In this document: in pieces, positions 42,968 through 52,073 of the stretch
How positions within the stretch are numbered: position 1 is the first letter of the stretch
Layout: each line of letters starts with the position of its first letter
NCBI GenBank assembly: GCA_036267355.1
Contig: DATAWG010000099.1
Coordinates: forward strand, 1 to 64,000
Reading direction: 5' to 3'
Length of the DNA: 64,000 bases
From: Pirellulales bacterium
Lineage (GTDB): Bacteria; Planctomycetota; Planctomycetia; Pirellulales; DATAWG01
Position numbers and translations under genes: made by a program
The notes under the pieces: model-generated
Databases searched by the model: none
The model's input: only the letters and a program-made list of their open reading frames with translations
What the model was told of the DNA's origin: nothing

Positions 42968-45900
42968 TTGAATACCACGTCAAAGCGCATCGTCGGCACG
43001 TTACTTTTTCTGGCGGGAAGTTCGGCCGGCGTCGCTCGAGCCGTGCCTCCGATGGGGCTCGTCCAAACCTATCTGGTCGCCGCGGCGATCGGCGATGATG
43101 CTACCGATGTCGGACAGGCCGACAACCTGTTGCGTCAGGCCCGCAATGCCATGCAGCAGCGCAACTGGCAATTGGCCGATTCGTTTATCGCGCGGGCCGA
43201 AGCGCTGAATCCGAAATACGGACTGTTTCACAGCGGCGACACGCCGAAGAAATGCCGCGCCGACTACAACCGCTCGCTCGGCTTGAATCCGGACGGAACC
43301 AGTACCAGTTCGATCCCGCCGGTTTCGCTGGGCAAGGCCCAGGATCCGTTCGCCGGCCGCGACAATTCGCAGCCAGCCGCGCCCGGCGACGCGGCTTATG
43401 CCAGCCCGAGCCAATCGCAAAGCGGCTTCTCTTCCGTCGCGCAAGGCGGAGCGCCGGCGCAGTATGTTCCGGCCGATTCGACCGCGGCGCCCGGCTATCC
43501 GGCGGGCGGCGGCTATCCATCGACCGGCATGCCGTCGTTCAATCTGCCGGCTACGTCTGCACCAGATGTGGCATCCCAAAATCCGCCAACGTCGGCTGCC
43601 CAATCGCAAAGCTTTGCGCCGTCCACCGACGCCGCGGCCCGCTACAAGTGCGATGCGCTGTTGAAGGGCGCCCGCAAGGCGCTCGCGCAGGGCGATGCCC
43701 GCCGTGCCGCAACCGAATTGGAGCAGGCCAGGGCGACCGGGGTGGCTTACGGCCCGATGGAAGACAGCCCGGCGAAAGTCGATTCGCTGATGAATCGCTA
43801 CAACAACCTGATGGCGCAGCAAAACCAGAGCAACACGGAAGGTTATCGCCACGAGTATGCCGGCCTGCTGATGGAGGAATCGAAAGGATTGTTGGCATGG
43901 CGGGAGTACGACGATGCCGAACGTCTCGCCAGCGATGCGCAGAACATGGGTGTTCAATACAATCCGGTCGAACAGCATCCCGACGCCTTGTTGCAAGAGA
44001 TAGCCGCCGAGCGGCGTGGCGGCGGCAACGGAGCGCCGTCGACAATCAACCTGATGGCTGTCGAGGCCATGCCCATGCATCCCGTCCCCGGCCAAACGGC
44101 AAATGGCGGCGGCGACGACAAGCAGCATGCCGCCGAATTGATCCGGCAGGCTCGCGCGGCGATCGGTCGCGGCGAGCTGAATCTGGCCGAGCAACTGGCC
44201 CGCCAGGCAAGCGGATTCGCCCGGGATTCGGCCTTCGGCCCGCAGGAAGATCAGCCCGCGCTGGTGCTGCTCGATATTCAGATGGCCCGGCGGAACAATC
44301 CCTCCGGAGTGGTGATGGCGGGCGGAGCGCAAGCGAGCGATACGCAGGGCAACGGCTACGTGACGCGCTCGATTTACGATCCGAACTCCGATCCGACGCG
44401 AAATGTCCCGGCGGCGATGGCCATGGCCCCCACGGTGCAACTGGCCGCCGATCCGAATGCATTGCAAGCCGTCGAATCCGTGCCGCCCGGTGCGAGCAGA
44501 GCGGTGCCGGCCAACCCGGTGCCGGCCAATCCTATGCCGAGCGCTCCGAACGGCGAAAACGCGCCGGAGGCCCTGCTCCTGTTCCGGCAGGGTGAAAAGG
44601 CGTTGACCGACGGCAATCGCGCGGAAGCGATGCGATTGTTCCGCCTCGCCTACGTTCATCAAGAACAACTCGATCCGGCGACCCGGGCCCGCCTGCAAGA
44701 TCATCTGCAAATGCTCTACGTCAGCCCCCGGCCGGCAACCAACGGCGGCATGTTAGACGCCGCCGCCGCGCATCAGCGAATGCTGGCCGACAAAATCTCG
44801 GCCGATATTTCTCGCGCACAGAATTCGGCCCACGGCCTGCAAGCCCGCGAGCCCAGAAAGGGCCTCGAACTGTTGCAGCAACAGCGGCTGCAAATCGTGG
44901 CAATTCCGGATCTCGATCCGCAATACCGCCAGGCATTCTTGCGCCGCATCGACGCCAGCATCGAAGAGATGCAGGTGTATATCCAACGCCACTTGGCGCA
45001 GATCGAACTCGACGAGCACAACGCGGCCGTGCATAAAGAAGTCGACGATCGTCGCAATGCCAAGCTGGAAATCGGCGAAAAGCTCGCGTCGCTGGTCGAC
45101 GACTACAACAAGGCCATCGACGAACGCCGCTTCCCCCAGGCCGAACTCATTGCCAAACGAGCCGCGGAAATCGATCCCAACAACGCGGTCGTCCACCAGA
45201 TGGTCACGGTGAGCAAAATGCTCCGCCGCGAAGCGCTCGATTTGGATATCAGAGGCAAGAAGGAAGACGGCTTCAACACCGCCATGCAGGAGGTCGACGA
45301 ATCGGCCGAACCCTTCACGGGCGATTCGTTCAAATTCGGCAGCAGGCCGGATTGGCTGGCGCTCACCGATCGCCGCAAGCGGCTTATGGCGGAGGGCGAC
45401 ACGCACCGCAGCCCCGGCGATCTCGACATCGAGCAGAAGCTGACGATGCCGGTCTCGCTGAAATTCAAGCAAGCCCCGCTCAGCGAGGTGCTCGACTATC
45501 TGAAGAAGATCACGCAAGTGAACATGTATATCGACGCCGAAGGTTTGAAAGCCGAAGGAGTCTCCGGCGACGAACCCGTGTCGATCGATCTCACGCGCGA
45601 CATCCAGCTCAAAAGCGCGCTGGCTTTGATCCTGCAGCCCCTGCACCTGAACTACGTGATCAAAGACGAAGTGCTCAAGATCACGAGCGAAGACCAGCGG
45701 CACGGGCAGGTCTACACCAAGAGCTATCCCGTGGCCGACCTGGTCATCCCGATTCCGAATTTCAGCCCGGATGGCCGGCAAGGGATCAACGCCGCTCTGC
45801 GCGAGGGCTACGATCGAATCGGCTACGGCGGCGCGTCGGGGGGCGCTTTCGGCGCCGGCACGATGGGCGCGCTGGCCGGCGATCCCAAGGGCGGCAACGT

Positions 45901-47191
45901 GAGCCCGGGCGTTCAAGCCCAGTTTCTCCCGGTCGGCACCGGACAGGTCCGCAGCGGAAGCAATCAGAAAAATGGCTACGCCGGCCCGGGCGGAGCGGGG
46001 GGCGGCAATCAAGCCGACTTCGATTCGCTGATCGAACTGATCACGTCGACCGTCAGCCCGCAAAGCTGGGACAGCAACGGCGGCGCCGGCTCGATCGCTC
46101 CGTTCAACACGAATCTGACGCTGGTCGTCAGCCAGACGCAGGAAATCCACGAGCAAATCGCCGACCTGCTCCAACAATTGCGCCGCCTGCAAGATCTGCA
46201 AGTGACGATCGAAGTGCGGTTTATCACCCTCGACGACGACTATTTCGAAAAGATCGGCGTCGACTTCAACTTCGATATTCCAACGAATGCCACCAACGGC
46301 GCGATCGCCTTCAATGGGGCCTCGACCCAGCAAAGCCAGGTGATCGGCTTGAACTCGACCAGCTCCGCCACGTCCGGCTTCACCTCCACGCCGACCGGCT
46401 CGATCAATTTCAACCAGAACGGCATCGCCAACGCCAACATCCCGGCCTTCACGGGCCTGACGGTGGACACCACGCCCGCCTCGTTCGGCTTCGCGATCCT
46501 TAGCGACATCCAGGCCTTCTTCCTGGTGCAAGCGCTGTTGGGCGACGATCGATCGAACGTGTTGCAGGCGCCGAAGGTGACGCTATTCAACGGCCAGCAG
46601 GCGTTCGTCTCCGACACCTCGCAAGAGCCGTTCGTCACGAGCGTCGTGCCGGTGGTCGGCGATTTTGCCGCCGCACAACAGCCGGTGATCACCGTGCTCT
46701 CGGAAGGCACGTCGCTGACGGTGCAGGCCGTGGTTTCGCCCGACAATCGATTCGTGCGGCTCACGGTGGTTCCGTTCTTCAGCCAGATCGGCAACGTGCA
46801 GACGTTCCAATTCACCGGCTCGACCAGCACCACCAACTCGGCCAGCACCGCGGCGAACACGACCGCCACCTCCACGAGCGCGGCGACCGGCGCGACGACC
46901 GTCAATTCCGGCACGACGGTGCAATTGCCGACGTTCAACTTCGTCACGGTAACAACGACGGTGAGTGTGCCCGACGGCGGCACCGTGCTGCTGGGCGGCA
47001 TCAAGCGACTCAGCGAAGGCCGCAGCGAACGTGGCGTGCCGATCCTCAGCGACATTCCCTACATCAATCGCTTGTTCCGCAATACGGCCGTCGGCCGCAC
47101 CACGGAAAGCCTGATGATGATGGTCACGCCCCGAATCATCATCCAGGAAGAGGAAGAAACGAAGCTCATGGGCACCACGACGCCTCCGTGA
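42968..47191 (+). CDS. Large TPR-containing secretin (PilQ/GspD family)
   Basis: About 1407 residues, more than twice the usual secretin. TTG 42968 is the likely start: AAGGAG at 42955-42960 is 7 bases away, whereas the ATG at 42962 is only one base from it. Signal peptide: MNTTSKRIVGTLLFLAGSSA, cut near ARA. Residues about 40-800 are helical TPR-like repeats with low-complexity linkers (ADNLLRQARNAMQQRNWQLA, ALLKGARKALAQGDARRAAT, AELIRQARAAIGRGELNLAE) and coiled coil. An STN/N0-like domain is at about 828-930 (PLSEVLDYLKKITQVNMYID), an N1-type domain at 1030-1080, and the secretin beta-barrel from about 1080 to 1395 with VLQAPKVTLFNGQQAFV and the signature VSVPDGGTVLLGGIKRLSEG, then VPILSDIPYINRLFRN. 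It would form an outer-membrane gate; the TPR arm probably reaches the PilN/O/P-like partners. Confidence 0.93.
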   Translation: MNTTSKRIVGTLLFLAGSSAGVARAVPPMGLVQTYLVAAAIGDDATDVGQADNLLRQARNAMQQRNWQLADSFIARAEALNPKYGLFHSGDTPKKCRADYNRSLGLNPDGTSTSSIPPVSLGKAQDPFAGRDNSQPAAPGDAAYASPSQSQSGFSSVAQGGAPAQYVPADSTAAPGYPAGGGYPSTGMPSFNLPATSAPDVASQNPPTSAAQSQSFAPSTDAAARYKCDALLKGARKALAQGDARRAATELEQARATGVAYGPMEDSPAKVDSLMNRYNNLMAQQNQSNTEGYRHEYAGLLMEESKGLLAWREYDDAERLASDAQNMGVQYNPVEQHPDALLQEIAAERRGGGNGAPSTINLMAVEAMPMHPVPGQTANGGGDDKQHAAELIRQARAAIGRGELNLAEQLARQASGFARDSAFGPQEDQPALVLLDIQMARRNNPSGVVMAGGAQASDTQGNGYVTRSIYDPNSDPTRNVPAAMAMAPTVQLAADPNALQAVESVPPGASRAVPANPVPANPMPSAPNGENAPEALLLFRQGEKALTDGNRAEAMRLFRLAYVHQEQLDPATRARLQDHLQMLYVSPRPATNGGMLDAAAAHQRMLADKISADISRAQNSAHGLQAREPRKGLELLQQQRLQIVAIPDLDPQYRQAFLRRIDASIEEMQVYIQRHLAQIELDEHNAAVHKEVDDRRNAKLEIGEKLASLVDDYNKAIDERRFPQAELIAKRAAEIDPNNAVVHQMVTVSKMLRREALDLDIRGKKEDGFNTAMQEVDESAEPFTGDSFKFGSRPDWLALTDRRKRLMAEGDTHRSPGDLDIEQKLTMPVSLKFKQAPLSEVLDYLKKITQVNMYIDAEGLKAEGVSGDEPVSIDLTRDIQLKSALALILQPLHLNYVIKDEVLKITSEDQRHGQVYTKSYPVADLVIPIPNFSPDGRQGINAALREGYDRIGYGGASGGAFGAGTMGALAGDPKGGNVSPGVQAQFLPVGTGQVRSGSNQKNGYAGPGGAGGGNQADFDSLIELITSTVSPQSWDSNGGAGSIAPFNTNLTLVVSQTQEIHEQIADLLQQLRRLQDLQVTIEVRFITLDDDYFEKIGVDFNFDIPTNATNGAIAFNGASTQQSQVIGLNSTSSATSGFTSTPTGSINFNQNGIANANIPAFTGLTVDTTPASFGFAILSDIQAFFLVQALLGDDRSNVLQAPKVTLFNGQQAFVSDTSQEPFVTSVVPVVGDFAAAQQPVITVLSEGTSLTVQAVVSPDNRFVRLTVVPFFSQIGNVQTFQFTGSTSTTNSASTAANTTATSTSAATGATTVNSGTTVQLPTFNFVTVTTTVSVPDGGTVLLGGIKRLSEGRSERGVPILSDIPYINRLFRNTAVGRTTESLMMMVTPRIIIQEEEETKLMGTTTPP

Positions 47192-47215
47192 GCCGCGTAG
47201 CGAATTTGCGGCGGA

Positions 47216-47280
47216 GCGTGAAACCGCAAGCGACTTGCCCTCTCAAACGGCAAGGACAAACGCTTGCGGTTTCGCGCGTC
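47216..47280. terminator. Gene-end palindrome P2
   Basis: GCGTGAAACCGCAAGCG pairs with CGCTTGCGGTTTCGCGC across a 30-base loop, starting 25 bases after the secretin stop codon. Confidence 0.6.
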
Positions 47281-47352
47281 TGGCATTAGCATTCCCGATG
47301 CGTGCTGCGGTGTTCATATTCCGGCATTCTTTCCCGACCATTGGTCGCTCTC

Positions 47353-47754
47353 ATGAACGCCCGCTGGTGGATTATCGTTGGCGCCGTGTTGGCCGCGGCC
47401 GCGGTTTTGGCGGGAGCGTTCGGCGCTCACGGTCTGAAGCAGCGCGTGAAGACCGGCCTCATGACGGCGGAAAAGCTCGAGGTGTTCGACACCGCCGCGC
47501 GGAATCAGATGATTCATGCGATCGGCCTGATTCTCGTCGGGCTCGCGCTGCGTGCGGGCGGGCCATCGATGGCGGCCCAAATTGCCGGCGCAGCGTTTCT
47601 GCTCGGCATCGTGCTGTTTTGCGGATGGCTGTATGCCAACGCACTATCGGGGAATGTCGCGCTGCCGCTTTTGGCGCCGATCGGCGGACTGTCGTTCGTC
47701 GTCGGCTGGATCGCGCTGGCGGTTGCGGCGTGGGGTTGGACCGCGGCGCGGTGA
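47353..47754 (+). CDS. DUF423 small membrane protein
   Basis: A 133-residue integral membrane protein of the DUF423 family. The start MNARWWIIVGAVLAAAAVLA at ATG 47353 fits the family; the frame upstream is dropped. Typical features: GAFGAHGLKQ after the first helix, an amphipathic stretch ending in FDTAARNQMIHAIGLILVGL, and two further helices (AGAAFLLGIVLFCGWLYANA and LAPIGGLSFVVGWIALAVAA) with the APIGG loop. Four helices in all. Function of the family is not established. It is flanked by two members of the gene-end palindrome family (P2 upstream, P3 downstream). No Shine-Dalgarno is visible. Confidence 0.9.
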   Translation: MNARWWIIVGAVLAAAAVLAGAFGAHGLKQRVKTGLMTAEKLEVFDTAARNQMIHAIGLILVGLALRAGGPSMAAQIAGAAFLLGIVLFCGWLYANALSGNVALPLLAPIGGLSFVVGWIALAVAAWGWTAAR

Positions 47755-47764
47755 ATCTTGCATC

Positions 47765-47832
47765 GACGCGCGAAACCGCAAGCGAGCACCAATGCCGGTC
47801 GAGTGGGTGGCTCGCTTGCGGTTTCGCGCCTC
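47765..47832. terminator. Gene-end palindrome P3 between convergent genes
   Basis: GACGCGCGAAACCGCAAGCG then AGC (47765-47787) pairs with GCTCGCTTGCGGTTTCGCGC then CTC (47810-47832) almost perfectly. It starts 11 bases after the DUF423 stop and lies before the stop of the convergent gene, so it could end both transcripts. Confidence 0.65.
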
Positions 47833-47857
47833 GGCGGTTGCCTCCGCCGCGTGCGGC

Positions 47858-48733
47858 TTACAACGCCGCCGCGTTGCCGATTCTTGCCGTCATGGCATCG
47901 CGCACCAGCCACCACGCGATCCGCGGGTTCCGCTTCAACTGCGACAAGCAGTAGGGAAGATAGGCCTTGCCGTACGGCAAATAAATCCGTGCCGGCACGC
48001 CGAATTCATGGGCCAAATGGATCTGTCGCGTCAGCGGCAAGCCATAAAGCAACTCGAGCGTGGCCGGTGTGCCGAGCGACGACAAGCGTTCGAGTGCGGC
48101 ACGAGCCGTGCCCAAATCGTGGCTCGCCACCGCGACCGTTCGCGCCCGACCGGCGAGCCGTTCGATGATCGCCTCGAATCCGCGTCGCGGGTCGAGCCGC
48201 GGGTCGGTCGGATCGGGCCATTGCCCTTTCACGACCCGCACAGCCAACCCGCGGCGGGCGGCCCAATCCGCATCGTCGGGGCTGCGCCGCCATCGGGCCG
48301 GCAGCGTGCAGCCGATGTCGGCATTTTGTCGCAGCGCGGAATCCACCGCCGCCCAAGTTCGATCGACCGATTCGGGCCCCATTGCGTCGAAGTGCAGCCG
48401 AACCTGCAATCGCACCGCCTCGCGTACCAGCGACTCCAGGATCGGAGTGGAATAACCGAGCGAAGGAAATTTGATCGACAGATACGTGTCGCGGCCCAAT
48501 GCACCCAGTGCTTCGAGCGCTTCGTGATACGCGGCAAAAACATTCGAGGGCTCCGAACCGACGGCGTCCCAATAGCCCATCGTCGACCGCAGGCCCCGAG
48601 CAGCCAGTCGATCGGCGAGCGCCAACGCTTCGTCCAGTTCGCTCCCGGCGATATACGATTTCGCCGCCCGTCGGGCTAGCGCATGCAGGGGCGCTTTGGC
48701 GGCCTTGGTCAGTCGATGCACGAAATTGCCCAT
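47858..48733 (-). CDS. Proline-dehydrogenase-like (PRODH-fold) protein
   Basis: A 291-residue protein resembling the FAD-dependent proline dehydrogenase barrel. Matching landmarks: YLSIKFPSLGYS (strand and lysine near FAD), LRLHFDAM-type strand LQVRLHFDAMGPES, AVRVVKGQWPDP (family: R-VKG-YW), VAVASHDLG, LELLYGLP (family: E-LYG) and RIYLPYGKAYLPYCL. At the last block ordinary enzymes have a double arginine (W-x-Y-x-x-RR) that holds the proline carboxylate; here the aligned positions read SQ, so substrate or activity may differ. It is the second gene of a minus-strand pair, 11 bases after an acetyltransferase-like gene. The dehydrogenase step would yield pyrroline-5-carboxylate if the protein is active. 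Confidence 0.72.
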   Translation of the reverse strand: MGNFVHRLTKAAKAPLHALARRAAKSYIAGSELDEALALADRLAARGLRSTMGYWDAVGSEPSNVFAAYHEALEALGALGRDTYLSIKFPSLGYSTPILESLVREAVRLQVRLHFDAMGPESVDRTWAAVDSALRQNADIGCTLPARWRRSPDDADWAARRGLAVRVVKGQWPDPTDPRLDPRRGFEAIIERLAGRARTVAVASHDLGTARAALERLSSLGTPATLELLYGLPLTRQIHLAHEFGVPARIYLPYGKAYLPYCLSQLKRNPRIAWWLVRDAMTARIGNAAAL

Positions 48734-48744
48734 CGCTTCACTCT

Positions 48745-50091
48745 CTACCCGGATGTTGGTCGCTCGTCGGCGTCAGCGGCGGTCGTTTCCGAGGATGCTG
48801 GCGGGCTTGCGTCGCCGTCGGCTCGGGCTGCCGCCCCGCGAAACCGCCCGCGCCACCGCTGCAAGGCCGCGGTCGATCGACGGCGGGCAACCGTGACGGT
48901 GTCGGCGGCGAACGCCGCAGCGCCGCGCAAGCCAAATGGATACAGCCGCAGCGAGACACAGCGATGCTCTTCTTGCGTCCAGACCTGCGTCCACGGCTCG
49001 ACGGTGCCGAGAAACTCATAGGCTGAGAGCTTTTGGCGGACGGCATGCCGGATCGTTTCGCCGAGCAACAGCGTGCCGGGCGAGCAATCGGCCCACGCCG
49101 GGTCGAAACCGATCTTCAACAACCACCAGCGGCCGGCTTCTTCCGTGGCGATTTGCATGGCGACTGGTTGGTGTCCGATCCAGAGCAGGCCGATTCGCAG
49201 CGTGCCGGCCTTCGCCGCCCAATCGGCGAAGCGACGCAAATGACCCCCGCGAAGCGGATCGCAGGCCAATGCCGTTCCGGCCTCCCCCTTCCACGAACGA
49301 GCCTCGATGTCGTAGGCGATTTTCAGCAGTTCGTCGAGTTGATCGCTTGCAGGCGCGAGCACCTCGGCACGCACTTCGCCATCGCGCTCGGCGCGCCGCT
49401 TCGCGCGCCGATAGTCGGATCGCCGCCGCGAACTCAAATGGCCTTCCGGCGACTGCCAACTCTCGTCCAACGTGATGAAAGGGCAGCTCGCTTGAGGCCT
49501 GACGACGACGATCGCCCGGCCACGGCTTGCTGTTCGTAGCGCTTCGATGGTCGGCGAATCTTCGGGCATGCGGCCCAAGAGCAACGGTTGCCGCAGCCGC
49601 ACGATTGCGTCGGCCAGTGCGCCGAGTGCCTCGCGGTCGGTGTACACGAAGTCGGCCGGTTCGTTCAACCGCCCGACGCCCAACATTTCCCATCGGGCGG
49701 CGCCCCAACCGATTGGTCGAGCTAGCGGTGCGACGCCGCGCAGCACGCCGTCGCCATCGACTGCCATAACGATTTGCGGCGCTTGTTCATCGGCCAGCGT
49801 GGTGGCGGCGGCCAGCGTCCAGCCGAAGCTGGCCATCGGGCCGCCGCATTCGCCGCCTCCTAAAGCTTCCGAACGCAGTGCTGCGGCGGATTGAGCTCTC
49901 GTCCTGGCAGCAGCCGCCGCGCCACCCATCAATTCGCGGCCGACGATCAATGCCGCGGCTTCAAGATCGACGCTCGGCCATTTCGCTTCCAATCCGCCGA
50001 TCGCGTCGATTCCGGGGACGGTCCGAGATGTATATCCGGCGCTCGATTCGTGAGCGATCGATCGTTCGAGCAAATTGAGTGCTGTCGCCAT
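48745..50091 (-). CDS. GNAT-fold acyltransferase of the BioF2/FemAB-like type
   Basis: A 448-residue protein. The C-terminal two-thirds look like the BioF2-like acetyltransferase family: PFITLDESWQ, then SSRRRSDYRRAKRRAERDGE, LDELLKIAYDIEARSWKGEA, LRIGLLWIGHQPVAMQIA, WWLLKIGFDPAWADCSPGTL and YEFLGTVEPWTQVWTQEEHR. These enzymes transfer acyl or aminoacyl groups in cell-envelope or polysaccharide pathways. The N-terminal 130 residues are a variable part including an Ala-rich segment. The last 60 residues are Arg/Ala-rich. It is the first gene of a two-gene minus-strand operon with the proline-dehydrogenase-like gene; the pairing with proline/glutamate metabolism is suggestive but unexplained. 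Confidence 0.78.
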   Translation of the reverse strand: MATALNLLERSIAHESSAGYTSRTVPGIDAIGGLEAKWPSVDLEAAALIVGRELMGGAAAAARTRAQSAAALRSEALGGGECGGPMASFGWTLAAATTLADEQAPQIVMAVDGDGVLRGVAPLARPIGWGAARWEMLGVGRLNEPADFVYTDREALGALADAIVRLRQPLLLGRMPEDSPTIEALRTASRGRAIVVVRPQASCPFITLDESWQSPEGHLSSRRRSDYRRAKRRAERDGEVRAEVLAPASDQLDELLKIAYDIEARSWKGEAGTALACDPLRGGHLRRFADWAAKAGTLRIGLLWIGHQPVAMQIATEEAGRWWLLKIGFDPAWADCSPGTLLLGETIRHAVRQKLSAYEFLGTVEPWTQVWTQEEHRCVSLRLYPFGLRGAAAFAADTVTVARRRSTAALQRWRGRFRGAAARADGDASPPASSETTAADADERPTSG

Positions 50092-50532
50092 CGACTGCCT
50101 CCCGTCTGACGCTTGCCGGCCGACGCAAAGTATGCCCTCACAGCCACTCTACGTCGCGCCGGCGATGCGGCAACCGATCCCGGAGCATGTGTGACGATGA
50201 TGCCGATGCTGCGAGTCGCGCGGCCCGCGACGGGGTTTGGTTTTTTGCAAGCGGTTGGCGGTCGGGCCGCCCCAGCGATTGGCGGTCGGCCCGCCCCAGC
50301 GATTGGCGGTCGGCCGCCCCAACACGTTCGGGCCGTGCTCCGTTGCCAACTCCACGCTAGCCCGCAACGTCAGCGAGGGAGGCCTCCAAGCGGAAGCGAC
50401 AATTTGAACGCCCCCCGCGGAGCCGTTAGGATAGGGGAATTGCCGACGGCGGCAATTTTTTTCCGCGAAAACCAAATAATCGGCGCCTGCTGCGCATCTA
50501 ATAAGGTAAAGCGGGCGCGACGGGGGCTTGCC
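50092..50532. other. Divergent intergenic region with 24-base tandem repeats
   Basis: Three tandem copies of a 24-base unit (GATTGGCGGTCGGCCCGCCC then CAGC) lie at 50253-50323, followed by a CCCGCAACGTCAGCGAGGGA copy at 50360-50380. A plus-strand frame is open from 50113 but the repeat-encoded part is not protein-like, so the sigma gene is taken to start later. Promoters for both flanking genes should be here. Confidence 0.55.
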
Positions 50533-51126
50533 TTGAGTTGGGCGGATGAGTGCAAGATCGATCCGCAGGTGGTCGCCGGGCTTTATTTGGAGCACGCCGA
50601 CGCGCTACGCCGCTTCGTCGTCGGAGTGCTCGGCAATCGGGTGGCCGGCAGTGGAATGGCCGGCAGTGGAATAGCTGGCAGCGCCGAGTCAGCCGCCGAT
50701 GTGCTGCATGCCACGTTCGCCAAGCTCGTCGAGCATGGCCACACCGTTCGCGAAGAGGGACATAAAAGTTGGCTGTTTAGCGTCGCGTATCACGAGGCAC
50801 TGGCGCTTCGTCGCCGGCGTGCGGTCGAAGTGAATGCGGTCCGCCGGATCGCGGCCGATGGCTTGGCGGAGCAAGGACGACGGGATTTTGGCGGCATCCA
50901 GACTGCCGAGGAGCGTCTGATACGCTGGGAAACCGTCGAACGGGTTCGCCGCGCGATCGAGCAATTGCCGGCCGAGCAACGGCAAGTCGTGCGGATGCGG
51001 ATTACCGACCAAAAGAAATTTGCCGAGATCGCCCGGGAATTGCAACTGCCGCTGGGAACGGTGCTCAGCCGGATGCAGTTGGCCCTGGCAAAGCTGCGAA
51101 AAAGCCTTGCCGACGAGCAGAACTGA
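50533..51126 (+). CDS. ECF-type RNA polymerase sigma factor
   Basis: About 197 residues if translation begins at TTG 50533; no in-frame ATG fits the family start, so the exact start is uncertain. Region 2: PQVVAGLYLEHADALRRFVV, AADVLHATFAKLVEHGH and KSWLFSVAYHEALALRRRRA. Region 4: RVRRAIEQLPAEQRQVVRMR and EIARELQLPLGTVLSRMQLA with the usual helix-turn-helix. Between the first two region-2 helices there is a small Gly/Ser insertion (GSGMAGSGIAGS) from a DNA tandem repeat. It is followed by a membrane anti-sigma-like gene and a secreted coiled-coil gene in the same direction, a standard envelope-signalling arrangement. Confidence 0.85.
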   Translation: MSWADECKIDPQVVAGLYLEHADALRRFVVGVLGNRVAGSGMAGSGIAGSAESAADVLHATFAKLVEHGHTVREEGHKSWLFSVAYHEALALRRRRAVEVNAVRRIAADGLAEQGRRDFGGIQTAEERLIRWETVERVRRAIEQLPAEQRQVVRMRITDQKKFAEIARELQLPLGTVLSRMQLALAKLRKSLADEQN

Positions 51127-51305
51127 GAGCGTGTCAAAGAATGGGATTGGCTCCGACCTTGATTCAGGAAAACCCGAAAAAAAGCGGCGGTCGTGAGGCG
51201 CCTGTCGCCATTCTTCACATTTGCCATTCTTCACATTTTTGAGCGATTGAACCGACTGACGAAGACAATGCTCACGCGAACCACAACAGCGGATTAGGAC
51301 GGAAT

Positions 51306-52043
51306 ATGGCTGGCGAAGAGTCGATGTCGATGGGAGATGCCGACCTGGATTTGTCGGCCTTGCGCTATCTCGGCGATGAGCTATCGTCCGTCGAGCGAGC
51401 AGAATTCGAATCGCTCTTGGCCGAAAGCCAGGAAGCGCGCGAGGCCGTCGCTGCGGCTGTGCTAATGCTCGCGGCTGTGCCGTTGGCGACTGACGCCGGC
51501 TCGCTACGACAAACTCGGCCATGCGAACGGCCTGCCCGGGTCGGATTTTTGGGGCGATTGGCGCGGCGTGCGGCGTGGGCGGCGGTCGGCGCGGCGGCAT
51601 GTTGTTTGGCAATCGTCGGGGTCGACGCCGCTCGAAATGTGTTGTCTGCGTCGCATCGGGCCGTTGCAACGCCGGATCAAGAAGCCCGCTCAAGCGTTTC
51701 CGGAACTAGCGGTGATCGGAATTCGCAAGCGACCGACGACTTGGCTCTCGAATGGATGAACATGGCTGCCCAAGCCGATCCTTCCGACACCGACAAGGGC
51801 ACGGACGCAATGGCTGTAGTCGGCGCGGAATCCGGTCCGGATGCGGAAAGCGTTTTGGCCGAGGCGAGCCGATTCGCGAACGGCAATTCCGCTTCCGCGG
51901 ATGCTGCGTCGCCCGGCGGCTCGAACGACGCCGTCGACGAATTGATTGCTCCGAGCTGGCTTGTGGCGGCGGTAGCGCCCGCGGAGACAGCCGTTCCGCC
52001 GAACGCCAATCCTGCGTCGGGCGGTGCGCGGGCCGCCGAATAG
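51306..52043 (+). CDS. Anti-sigma-factor-like single-pass membrane protein
   Basis: A 245-residue protein. The N-terminal cytoplasmic part (ALRYLGDELSSVERAEFESL then LAESQEAREAVAAA) is the helical anti-sigma domain typical of ECF partners, though no zinc-binding HxxxCxxC is present. One helix crosses the membrane at about 88-107 (AAWAAVGAAACCLAIVGVDA). The rest (about 110-245) is a Ser/Ala/Asp-rich periplasmic segment. It begins 180 bases after the sigma gene and 31 bases before the next gene. It probably holds the upstream ECF factor at the membrane until an envelope signal releases it (inferred from layout). Confidence 0.78.
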   Translation: MAGEESMSMGDADLDLSALRYLGDELSSVERAEFESLLAESQEAREAVAAAVLMLAAVPLATDAGSLRQTRPCERPARVGFLGRLARRAAWAAVGAAACCLAIVGVDAARNVLSASHRAVATPDQEARSSVSGTSGDRNSQATDDLALEWMNMAAQADPSDTDKGTDAMAVVGAESGPDAESVLAEASRFANGNSASADAASPGGSNDAVDELIAPSWLVAAVAPAETAVPPNANPASGGARAAE

Positions 52044-52073
52044 GTTTGGCGAGAAACGCGAGGATGGTTCGAG

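Noticed and set aside
44753-46531. 592-codon minus-strand frame
   Set aside because: Shadow of the secretin gene; no start signal or domain.
47353-47754. Holin or toxin-like small membrane protein
   Set aside because: The GAFGAHGLK and APIGG motifs and four helices identify DUF423 instead.
50113-50532. N-terminal 140-codon extension of the second sigma factor
   Set aside because: It reads through 24-base tandem repeats and a dispersed repeat, and the sigma region 2 homology begins only after 50550.
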